NCBI RefSeq assembly: GCF_001552615.1
Contig: NZ_BCRN01000002.1
Span: 248,001 to 312,000, forward strand
DNA from: Millisia brevis NBRC 105863
GTDB lineage: Bacteria > Actinomycetota > Actinomycetes > Mycobacteriales > Mycobacteriaceae
Reading direction: 5' to 3'
DNA length: 64,000 nt
Shown here: positions 45,483 through 52,719 of the stretch, piece after piece
How the letters are laid out: the number at the start of each line of letters is the position of its first letter
Position numbering within the stretch: the stretch's first letter is position 1
Position numbers and translations under genes: made by a program
Notes under the pieces: generated by a model
What the model was told of the DNA's origin: nothing
Database searches by the model: none
Seen by the model: the letters and a program-made list of their open reading frames with translations, nothing else

Positions 45483-46747
45483 TGCCGGCGCCCGAACCGG
45501 GCGCCCGTCGATCCGAGACGCCGCGGCGGCGAGGCCCGCTTGCCGCGGCGTCGAGGCGACAGTTCCTGATCGGGGGAACCGTCGCCGCCGTCGGCGCGTC
45601 CGGCGCGATCGGACTGGACTACGCCCTGCGGCAGAACGGCGAGTCGACCTCGGCGGAATCGGCCGGTGCGGCGGAACCGCTCAACGGGGATCGGCTCGTC
45701 GACTTTCACGGCGCCCACCAGGCGGGTATCGCCACCGCCGCCCAGGCGCATGCCACCTTCATCGGCCTGGATCTGCATCCGGAGGTCGACCGGGCGGGGC
45801 TGCGCCGGTTGATGCGCATCCTGTCCGACGACGCGGCCAGGCTGACCCGCGGTTCCGCCGCACTGGCCGATTCCGAACCGGAACTGGCGATCTCACCGGC
45901 CGGCCTGACGGTCACCTTCGGCTTCGGGCCCGGCTTCGTCGCTCGGACCGGTAGGGACGGTCCGGCGTGGTTGCGGCCGTTGCCGGCGTTCTCGATCGAC
46001 CGGCTGCAACCGGAGTGGAACGACGGGGATCTGCTGCTGCAGGTCGCCTCGGACGATCCGATCACCGTCGCGCACGCGGTGCGGATGCTGCTCAAGGACG
46101 CCCGCAGCTTCGCCGGGGTGCGCTGGACGCAACAGGGTTTCCGCCATGCGCACGGCACGGTCGCGCCCGGCACGACGATGCGCAATCTATTCGGCCAGGT
46201 CGACGGAACCACCAATCCGACGCCGGGGACCGACACCTTCGACCGGGTGGTGTGGGCGACCGACGGGTGGCTCGCCGGTGGCACGGGCATCGTGATTCGG
46301 CGCACCGCGATGGATCTCGATACCTGGGACCGCCTCGATCGCGGTGGGCGGGAACAGTCGGTCGGGCGTCGCCTCGATACCGGGGCGCCGCTGACCGGTG
46401 CGGCGGAGCACGACGAGCCGGACTTCACCGCGACGACGGCGATCGGGTTCCCGGTGATCCCGGAGTTCTCCCATATGCGGCGGGCCCGCTCGGACAACCC
46501 GGACGAGGTGATCTTCCGGCGGGCGTACAACTACGACCTGCCCCCGTCCGGGGGCGCGGTTTCCGATTCGGGGTTGATCTTCGTCGCCTACCAGGCGGAC
46601 GTCGACGCCCAGTTCGTGCCGATCCAGCGCCGCCTCGACGAGTTGGATCTGCTGAACGAGTGGACCACCCCGATCGGGTCGGCGGTCTTCGCCGTCCCGC
46701 CGGGGTGCGCCCCCGACGGCTATATCGGCGAGACCCTGCTGGAGTGA
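45482..46747 (+). CDS. Tat-exported DyP-type heme peroxidase
   Basis: A 421-residue dye-decolorizing peroxidase. A twin-arginine signal is visible as ASRRQFLIGGTVAAVGASG. The DyP GxxDG motif is NLFGQVDGTTNP near residue 240, carrying the distal Asp; the proximal His is likely the one in VIPEFSHMRRA near residue 325. Length fits the secreted EfeB/DtpA class. There is no EfeU or EfeO gene nearby; instead it is coupled to a PCuAC chaperone and a CopC gene, as with DtpA in Streptomyces. Its end overlaps the convergent GntR gene by 28 bp. Confidence 0.92.
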   Translation: MPAPEPGARRSETPRRRGPLAAASRRQFLIGGTVAAVGASGAIGLDYALRQNGESTSAESAGAAEPLNGDRLVDFHGAHQAGIATAAQAHATFIGLDLHPEVDRAGLRRLMRILSDDAARLTRGSAALADSEPELAISPAGLTVTFGFGPGFVARTGRDGPAWLRPLPAFSIDRLQPEWNDGDLLLQVASDDPITVAHAVRMLLKDARSFAGVRWTQQGFRHAHGTVAPGTTMRNLFGQVDGTTNPTPGTDTFDRVVWATDGWLAGGTGIVIRRTAMDLDTWDRLDRGGREQSVGRRLDTGAPLTGAAEHDEPDFTATTAIGFPVIPEFSHMRRARSDNPDEVIFRRAYNYDLPPSGGAVSDSGLIFVAYQADVDAQFVPIQRRLDELDLLNEWTTPIGSAVFAVPPGCAPDGYIGETLLE

Positions 46748-47556
46748 CCACCCACCCCGGTCGGCACCGGCTCGGATACGGCGGACTGCCGCCCTCCGCG
46801 CGTCGGGGCCGGCTGCCGATCGGGTCCTCCGGTGCGCCCGCCGACTCGCAGTTGCCGATCGCGCAGAAGATGTTCGCGCATCAGCGATTCCGCGCGATCG
46901 GCATCCCCGTCGACGATGGCCGCGAGGATGTCCTCGTGTTCGGACTGCCGGTCGACGAAGGGGCGGCTCCCCCCCTCCGACGGTCCGGGACCGTTCGGCG
47001 ATTCGCGCCCGGTTGACGATTCACGCTGGGTTGTCGATTCACGCCAGGGAGCGCAGACCTTGGCGATCGCCTCGAGCCCCTGCAGCAGTTCGGTCAGCGT
47101 CGGATTGCGCGCGGCATGCCGCAGGATGGTGTGAAAGTCGTTGAACAGCAGCCGCTTCTCGGTCGGGTCGGCCGACGCGGCGGCCCGGCTGGTCGCCTCG
47201 GTCAGCCGGGCGAGGTCGGTCTCGCTGCGGCGTTGGGCGGCGGCCTTCGCGGCGGCGGTTTCGAGGATCTCGCGGACCTCGAAGACGTCCAGGGTCTCCT
47301 GTTCGGAACGGATCCGCGGCAGGTAGCCGCGGGAGGTGATCGTCAGCAGGCCGTCGCGTTCCAGCAGCGCCAACGCCTCCCGCACCGGGGTGCGGGAGAC
47401 GTCGAACTCGACCGACAGCGCCGCCGGGATCAGCGAATCGCCGGGCCCGTAGGTGCCGGAGGTCAAGCGGCGGCGGATTTCGGCGTAGATGCGGTCGCGG
47501 GCACTACCGGCGGGCGCCCGGTCACCGGAGCCGCCGACCGCGCCCCGCTCAGCCAT
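46720..47556 (-). CDS. GntR-family (FCD) transcriptional regulator
   Basis: A 278-residue repressor. The winged helix is ARDRIYAEIRRRLTSGTYGP to SRTPVREALALLERDGLLTI; the FCD effector domain has the metal-ligand pattern FNDFHTILRHAA and SEHEDILAAI. Within the FCD domain lies an insertion of about 30 residues (RESTTQRESSTGRES) from an 18-bp repeat near 46994-47048. The ATG overlaps the rhodanese stop by eight bases, so the regulator is last in the thiM operon. A CTGTATACAG palindrome in the thiM-ssuD promoter region is a good candidate operator. Confidence 0.88.
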   Translation of the reverse strand: MAERGAVGGSGDRAPAGSARDRIYAEIRRRLTSGTYGPGDSLIPAALSVEFDVSRTPVREALALLERDGLLTITSRGYLPRIRSEQETLDVFEVREILETAAAKAAAQRRSETDLARLTEATSRAAASADPTEKRLLFNDFHTILRHAARNPTLTELLQGLEAIAKVCAPWRESTTQRESSTGRESPNGPGPSEGGSRPFVDRQSEHEDILAAIVDGDADRAESLMREHLLRDRQLRVGGRTGGPDRQPAPTRGGRQSAVSEPVPTGVGGHSSRVSPI

Positions 47557-48427
47557 CGGCCGCGACCTCGGCGAACGGGGCCGCTCCGGTGACCAGCGGG
47601 CGCTCCGGATCGGAGCGCCAGTCGGCGAGCGATCCGTCGTAGATCGCGGTGCGGTGCAACCCGACCTCGTGGAAGGCCAACGCCAGACCGGCGGCGTTGA
47701 TGCCGCCGCCGCAGTAGACGATCGTGTCGGTGTCCGGGCCGATGCCGAGCCGGTCGGCGAGCGCCCGGGTGCGCGCCGGATCGATCCGCCCGTCGTCGAG
47801 GGTGTCCGGGTAGGGGGCGCTGTGCGAACCGGGGATGTGACCGGTGCCGGGCTGCGCCGGATCGCCCCGGTAGGCCTGCTCGTTGAGCGCGCAGAGCACC
47901 ACCTCGGGGGCTCCGGCGATCCGGTCGATGTCGACGAAGAAGCCGTCCGCCGCCGCGTCGATCGTCGGCCGACGGTCCTCGGCATCCGGGAGCGGTTGCG
48001 GTGCACCGGATTCGACCGTACCTCCGGCCGCGGTCCACGCGGTGAGCCCGCCGTTGAGGACCCGCACGTCGGTGAATCCGCGCGAGCGCAGCACCCACCA
48101 CACCCGGGCGGCCCAGGCGCCGGTCAGCCGGTCGTAGACGACGATCGGGGTGTCCGGGCCGATGCCGACGCGGGCGGCCGCACGGGCGATGCCGGCGTCG
48201 GTGGGACGGGTGAACGGCAGCGCCGACCCGGGGTCGGAGAAGTCCTCGAAGAGGTCCGCGAAGCGGGCGCCGGGGATATGCGCGGCGGAGAAGTCGTCCC
48301 GCCCACTGGCGAAGGGCGGGTCGTCCGGGCCCGCCCCGCGGCGGATGCTCGCGTCGAGGACGATCACCTCGTCCCGGTGGGCGATCAGCCAGTCGGCGTC
48401 GACCAGCGCGCTGCGGGTGCCGGTCAT
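47549..48427 (-). CDS. Rhodanese-type sulfurtransferase
   Basis: A 292-residue tandem-rhodanese enzyme. The active-site Cys is in IVYCGGGINAAGLAL near residue 240; the loop CGGGINA resembles CG[ST]GVTA of 3-mercaptopyruvate sulfurtransferases but is not identical. The first repeat has HIPGARFADLFEDFSDP and the linker has VRVLNGGLTAWTAAGG. It would transfer sulfane sulfur from thiosulfate or mercaptopyruvate. It overlaps the LLM gene by four bases and the GntR gene by eight, which ties it to sulfur metabolism in this operon. Confidence 0.9.
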   Translation of the reverse strand: MTGTRSALVDADWLIAHRDEVIVLDASIRRGAGPDDPPFASGRDDFSAAHIPGARFADLFEDFSDPGSALPFTRPTDAGIARAAARVGIGPDTPIVVYDRLTGAWAARVWWVLRSRGFTDVRVLNGGLTAWTAAGGTVESGAPQPLPDAEDRRPTIDAAADGFFVDIDRIAGAPEVVLCALNEQAYRGDPAQPGTGHIPGSHSAPYPDTLDDGRIDPARTRALADRLGIGPDTDTIVYCGGGINAAGLALAFHEVGLHRTAIYDGSLADWRSDPERPLVTGAAPFAEVAADG

Positions 48428-49776
48428 CGGCCGACCCCCACCGGTGCGGTCGATGCGGCGCGGTTGCGCCATTCGCCGCGTTCGGGCCGGTCGAGACCGA
48501 GGTTCTCGCGCAGGGTGGTGCCCGCGTATTCGGTGGGCACCAGGCCGCGGCGGCGCAGTTCGGGCAGGACCCGTTCGGTGAAGTCCACGAAGGCACCGGG
48601 CACGTGGGTGGCCTGGATCATGAAGCCGTCCGCCGCGCCGGCCTCGAGCCATTGCTGCATGGTGTCGGCGATCGCCTCGGCCGAGCCGACCATATTGCCC
48701 TCGGTGCGCGCCCCGTACCAGCGGCCGATCTCGCGGATCGACAGCTTCTCGCGTTCGGCGAATTCGACGATCTCGCGATAGTGCCCCTCGACCCCGACCT
48801 CCGCGAGCGGCGGCAGCGGACCGTCCAGATCGTATTGGGTGAGATCGACATTCACGTGGTACGCCATCCGGGAGAGCCCGGCTTCCGGGGTGACCAGATC
48901 GGCGAACGCCCGGTGCGCCGCCTCGGCGTCGGCGGTTGTCTTCCCGACGACGGTGGTCACCGCGGGCAGGATCTTGACCTGGCGCGGATCGCGGCCGCGC
49001 TCGGCGACCCGGCGCCGCAGATCCCGCGCGAAATCGATACCGGATTCCAGGGATTCGTGGCTACAGAAGATGACGTCGGCCCAACGGGCGGCGAAGTCGC
49101 GGCCCGACGGCGAGGCCCCGGCCTGCACGATCACCGGGTAGCCCTGCGGCGAGCGCGGCACGGCCAGCGGCCCCTGTACGCGGAAGTACTCGCCGACGTG
49201 GTCGATCGCCTCGACCTGATCCGGGCGGCCGAAGACGCCGGACTCCCGGTCGTGCACGATCGCCTCGTCCGACCAGCTGTCCCACAGCCGGGTGGTCACC
49301 TCGAGGAATTCCTCGGCGCGCCCGTACCGTTCGGCGCGCGGCGGCAGCGCGTCCTGGCCGAAATTCTGCGCCTCGGCGTCCTGGAAGCTGGTGACGACGT
49401 TCCACGCGGCCCGGCCGCCGGTCAGGTGGTCGAGGGTGGCGAAGGTGCGCGCGAGGTTGTACGGCTGCTGATATCCGGTCGACGCCGTCGCGGCGAGGCC
49501 GAGGTGTCGGGTGACCGCGGCCATCACCGTGATCACCGGCAGCGGGTCGAGACGCGGGGTGCCGGTGCCCCAGCGCACCGCCGGGTCGAACGAGCCGCCG
49601 AGGCTGCGCGGTACGGCCAGCGAATCGGGCACGAACGCCATATCGAACCGGGCGTCCTCGAGGATCCGGGCGATGCGCACGTAGTGCTCGGCGGTCAGGA
49701 AGCCGGTCCCGGCGTCGGGGTGACGCCAGCCGACGGTGCCCTGCGGTCCGGCGTTGAGAAAGGCGGCCAGATGCAT
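48424..49776 (-). CDS. LLM-class monooxygenase of the NtaA/SnaA/DszA family
   Basis: A 450-residue FMNH2-dependent monooxygenase. Typical segments: MHLAAFLNAGPQG, DSLAVPRSLGGSFDP, GYQQPYNLARTFATLDHLTGGR (shown as overlapping parts), AAWNVVTSFQDAEAQNFGQD and VIVQAGASPSGRDFAARWAD. Relatives cleave nitrilotriacetate, EDTA, sulfones or thioethers using reduced flavin from a partner reductase; no such partner gene is nearby. It starts in the thiM stop codon and ends over the rhodanese start, so it is translated together with both. Organosulfur or thiazole cleavage is an inference from these neighbours. Confidence 0.88.
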   Translation of the reverse strand: MHLAAFLNAGPQGTVGWRHPDAGTGFLTAEHYVRIARILEDARFDMAFVPDSLAVPRSLGGSFDPAVRWGTGTPRLDPLPVITVMAAVTRHLGLAATASTGYQQPYNLARTFATLDHLTGGRAAWNVVTSFQDAEAQNFGQDALPPRAERYGRAEEFLEVTTRLWDSWSDEAIVHDRESGVFGRPDQVEAIDHVGEYFRVQGPLAVPRSPQGYPVIVQAGASPSGRDFAARWADVIFCSHESLESGIDFARDLRRRVAERGRDPRQVKILPAVTTVVGKTTADAEAAHRAFADLVTPEAGLSRMAYHVNVDLTQYDLDGPLPPLAEVGVEGHYREIVEFAEREKLSIREIGRWYGARTEGNMVGSAEAIADTMQQWLEAGAADGFMIQATHVPGAFVDFTERVLPELRRRGLVPTEYAGTTLRENLGLDRPERGEWRNRAASTAPVGVGR

Positions 49777-50597
49777 CAGTTCGCCAGCTCCCAGAGCCCG
49801 TCGACCAGGGCGACGGCAAAGGAGCCGCTGCCGCCGCGCGGTCCGAGACGCTGTGCGGCGTTCTCGGCGGCCCGCGCATAGGCGGCGTGCGCGGTCACCG
49901 CGGCGAGCAGGCGATCCTCGGTGACGGCGGCGGCGCCCGCGGCGAGCGCGCCCAGGCTGCACCCGGCGCCGGTGACCTGCGTCAGTCGCCGGTCCCCGCC
50001 GGGCACGGCAACAACCTCGGTGCCGTCGGTGATGTAGTCGGTCGGGCCGCTGACCGCGAGGACCGCGCCGCTGGTCCGAGCCAGGGCAGCGATGTGCTCG
50101 ACCGCATCGGCGGAGTCGGCGGTGGTCTCGACCCCCTTGCCGGTCGCGTCGCCACCGGCGAGGGCGATCAATTCGCTGGCGTTGCCGCGGATGATCGCCG
50201 GGCCGAATTCGAGCAGGGAGCGGACGAAGGCGTCGTATTCGACCGCTCCGGCGCCGACCGCGACCGGATCGAGCACCCACGGGGTGCCGGCGTCACGGGC
50301 GGTCCGGGCGACGGTGCGCACGGTCTCGGCGTCGTTGGACATCACGGTGGCGGTGTTGATCCAGACCGCACCGGCGCCCGCCGGGAAGGTGGTGGGCCAG
50401 TCGGCGCCCGCGCCGATCGCGGGTCCTGCACCGGCCGCGAGCAGGACGTTCGCGCTGAGGTTGGCGGCGATGTAGTTGGTCAGGCCGTAGACGAAGGGCC
50501 CGACCTCACCGATGCGGCGGTAGGCGGCGGCGACCTGCGGATCGTCGAAGGAGGTGGCGCGGGAGGTGTCGATGAGGGCGGTGGCCGACTCGGTCAT
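49776..50597 (-). CDS. thiM: Hydroxyethylthiazole kinase
   Basis: A 273-residue ribokinase-fold kinase that phosphorylates 4-methyl-5-(2-hydroxyethyl)thiazole for thiamine salvage. Seen: YGLTNYIAANLSANVLLAAG at the substrate pocket, VWINTATVMSNDAE, PWVLDPVAVGAG, IIRGNASELIALAGG and the anion-hole/catalytic TGAGCSLGALAAG. ThiM is usually found with thiD and thiE; here it heads an operon with a monooxygenase and a rhodanese, divergent from ssuD. No TPP riboswitch is recognised in the leader. Confidence 0.93.
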   Translation of the reverse strand: MTESATALIDTSRATSFDDPQVAAAYRRIGEVGPFVYGLTNYIAANLSANVLLAAGAGPAIGAGADWPTTFPAGAGAVWINTATVMSNDAETVRTVARTARDAGTPWVLDPVAVGAGAVEYDAFVRSLLEFGPAIIRGNASELIALAGGDATGKGVETTADSADAVEHIAALARTSGAVLAVSGPTDYITDGTEVVAVPGGDRRLTQVTGAGCSLGALAAGAAAVTEDRLLAAVTAHAAYARAAENAAQRLGPRGGSGSFAVALVDGLWELAN

Positions 50598-50640
50598 GAA
50601 GGTGCTCCGAAAGGGGACGGTTCGTGCGGACCCCTTCTGC

Positions 50641-50656
50641 ATACAGCTGTATACAG
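50641..50656. promoter_or_regulatory. Overlapping palindromes, probable GntR operator
   Basis: The 16 bases ATACAGCTGTATACAG contain a 12-bp perfect palindrome (50641-50652) and, overlapping it, the 10-bp perfect palindrome CTGTATACAG (50647-50656). TGTATACA-centred palindromes are typical targets of FCD-type GntR regulators. The site lies 44 bp upstream of thiM and 112 bp upstream of ssuD. Confidence 0.6.
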
Positions 50657-50667
50657 TTGCGCCACGA

Positions 50668-50694
50668 GGGTTCCGCGCAGCGTGCGCGGAACCC
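50668..50694. promoter_or_regulatory. Perfect 11-bp inverted repeat in the ssuD leader
   Basis: GGGTTCCGCGC (50668-50678) pairs exactly with GCGCGGAACCC (50684-50694) around loop AGCGT. It lies between the palindromic operator and ssuD. It could be an attenuator hairpin or a second regulator site; I cannot assign it to a riboswitch class. Confidence 0.45.
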
Positions 50695-50767
50695 CGGCCA
50701 CGGGATGCGGGGCTCGCGACAATCGTCGGGTTACCCCGAACACCCGTCCGAGAGGTCCCCATCGCCG

Positions 50768-51874
50768 ATGACCGCCCGCATCTTCTGGTTCCTGCCCACC
50801 TCCGGTGACAGCCGCTCGATCGTCGGCGCCTCGCACGCGTCGAGCCATCACGTGCGCCCGGCCGGCTACCGCCCGCCGACACTGAGCTATCTGACCGAGG
50901 TGGCCCGCGCCGCCGACCGGCTCGGCTACGAAGGGGTGTTGACCCCGACCGGAACGTGGTGCGAGGACGCCTGGTTGACCGCGGCGGCCCTGCTGCAGGA
51001 GACGCGGCGACTGAAGTTCCTGGTGGCCTTCCGGCCGGGTTTGACTCCGCCGACGTTGGCGGCGCAGCAGGCGGCGACGCTGCAACGCTTCTCGGAGGGG
51101 CGGCTGTTGTTGAACATCGTCACCGGTGGGGACGACAGCGAACAGCGCCGCTTCGGCGACTGGGTCGACCACGACCGCCGCTACGCGCGCACCGACGAAT
51201 TCCTCGACGTGGTGCACCGGATCTGGACCGAGGGGCCGGTCGACCACGAGGGCGAGTTCTTCCGCGTCGCCGACGCCCGGGTCTCCGAACCCCCACTGCC
51301 GCTGCCGGAGTTCTGGTTCGGCGGATCGTCCGCCCCGGCGCTCGAGGTGGCCGCCAAGCGGGTGCACACCTATCTGACCTGGGGTGAACCGCCGGCCGCC
51401 GCGAAGGCCAAGATCGATCGGGTCCGCGAACTGGCCGACGGCCACGGCCGCAAGCTGCGCTACGGCATCCGCCTGCACACGATCAGCCGGGCGACCTCCG
51501 AGCAGGCGTGGGCCGTCGCACAGGGCCTGCTCGACGAGCTGACCGACGAGCAGATCGCCGGCGCCCACGGTCTGCACGCGGGCTCGCAGTCCGAGGGGCA
51601 GCGACGGATGGCGGCCCTGCACGGCGGCAGCCGGGAGAACCTGGAGATCCACCCGAACCTGTGGGCGGGCGTCGGGTTGGTACGCGGCGGGGCGGGCACG
51701 GCCCTGGTCGGCTCGCACGCCGAGGTCGCCGATCTGATCGCCGAGTACCACGACGCAGGGTTCGACGAGTTCATCCTCTCCGGCTACCCGCACCTCGAGG
51801 AGGCCTACTGGTTCGCCGAGGGGGTGCGGCCGATCCTCGACGCCCGCGGGATCACCGCCCCCGCCGCTCCCTGA
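50768..51874 (+). CDS. ssuD: FMNH2-dependent alkanesulfonate monooxygenase
   Basis: A 368-residue LLM-fold enzyme that releases sulfite from alkanesulfonates. Segments typical of SsuD: IFWFLPTSGDSRSIVGASHA, YRPPTLSYLTEVARAADRLG, TGTWCEDAWLTAAALL, FLVAFRPGLTPPTLAAQQAA, LLLNIVTGGDDSEQRRFGDW and LSGYPHLEEAYWFAEGV near the end. The flavin reductase SsuE and the SsuABC transporter are not in the window. It is divergent from thiM and shares its regulatory region. Confidence 0.92.
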   Translation: MTARIFWFLPTSGDSRSIVGASHASSHHVRPAGYRPPTLSYLTEVARAADRLGYEGVLTPTGTWCEDAWLTAAALLQETRRLKFLVAFRPGLTPPTLAAQQAATLQRFSEGRLLLNIVTGGDDSEQRRFGDWVDHDRRYARTDEFLDVVHRIWTEGPVDHEGEFFRVADARVSEPPLPLPEFWFGGSSAPALEVAAKRVHTYLTWGEPPAAAKAKIDRVRELADGHGRKLRYGIRLHTISRATSEQAWAVAQGLLDELTDEQIAGAHGLHAGSQSEGQRRMAALHGGSRENLEIHPNLWAGVGLVRGGAGTALVGSHAEVADLIAEYHDAGFDEFILSGYPHLEEAYWFAEGVRPILDARGITAPAAP

Positions 51875-51900
51875 CAACGCGCGGCCGGCACCCGACACAA

Positions 51901-52719
51901 TCAGCGGCCCGCGCCGACCGTCACCACCTCCCGCGCCGCCGCGACGATCCGATCGAGCCAGACATCGGTGCCCAGCTCCCGGCGTTGCGGTTCGTTCGGC
52001 AGCTCGATGCTGATCGGGGTGCCCGCCGGCAGCGCCTCGATCACGCCGCGCAGTTCGAGCCCACCCTCGCCGGGGATCAGCCGCTCGTTGCGGGCCTGAC
52101 GGATCAACTCCTCGTCGGTGGTCGGCGTCGGCACGGAGCCGTCACACAGCTGGACGTAGTGGATCCACTCCGCCGGGATCGCGCGCAGGTCGTCGAGCGT
52201 CGTCGCCGACCGGCCGGTGTGCAGCGTGTCGACAAGCACCGAGCGCGACGGCCCATCGGCCTGCTCGACGATCGCCACCGCGCAGCGCGCATTCGGCACC
52301 GCGGTCCACGGCATGAACTCGAGGCTCGCCGCGATCCCGTAGGTCGCGCAGAGCTGCGCGAGCTGCGCATAGGAGTCGGTCAGCCGGGCGATGTCGGTAT
52401 CGTCGCCGCCGACCAGGACCGCCCGGGCGCCGAGCTGCGCGCCGGCGTCGAGGAGCGGGCGGTAGCTGTCGGCGACGAAATCCGCGCCGATCCGGATGAT
52501 CTCGATGTCGAAGACCGAGACATCGGAGTTCGCCAACCGGGCGGTGACCTCGCGCATCGCGGCGGGGTCGGTGTGCAGCGGATAGGCGGTTGTCCCCGGC
52601 GCCGCGGGCAGCAGGCGCAGCCCGATCGTGTCGAAGCCGTGCCGTTCCGCCAGCGCGATGTGGTCGAGCGGGGCGGTGTCCAGGACGGTCAGGGCCGCCA
52701 GGCCCAGAGGTGCGCTCAT
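51901..52719 (-). CDS. Sugar phosphate isomerase/epimerase-like TIM-barrel protein
   Basis: A 272-residue AP-endonuclease-2-fold protein (xylose isomerase-like TIM barrel). Metal-ligand Glu and Asp residues fit the family: SLEFMPWTAV near residue 145, VLVDTLHTGRS near 172 and IELPNEPQR near 245. Members include isomerases, epimerases and 3-dehydroshikimate dehydratases. With an AroE-like dehydrogenase and an MHS-type transporter in the same operon, a dehydratase or isomerase acting on a cyclic polyol acid is plausible, but this is inference. The start overlaps the FAD-enzyme stop by four bases, so it is the last gene of the operon. Confidence 0.85.
   Translation of the reverse strand: MSAPLGLAALTVLDTAPLDHIALAERHGFDTIGLRLLPAAPGTTAYPLHTDPAAMREVTARLANSDVSVFDIEIIRIGADFVADSYRPLLDAGAQLGARAVLVGGDDTDIARLTDSYAQLAQLCATYGIAASLEFMPWTAVPNARCAVAIVEQADGPSRSVLVDTLHTGRSATTLDDLRAIPAEWIHYVQLCDGSVPTPTTDEELIRQARNERLIPGEGGLELRGVIEALPAGTPISIELPNEPQRRELGTDVWLDRIVAAAREVVTVGAGR

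Noticed and set aside
45482-46747. The DyP gene as part of an EfeUOB iron-uptake system
   Set aside because: No EfeU permease or EfeO gene is adjacent; the neighbours are copper-binding proteins.
50598-50767. A TPP or SAM riboswitch in the thiM-ssuD region
   Set aside because: Neither core consensus is recognisable; the palindromes fit a protein operator better.
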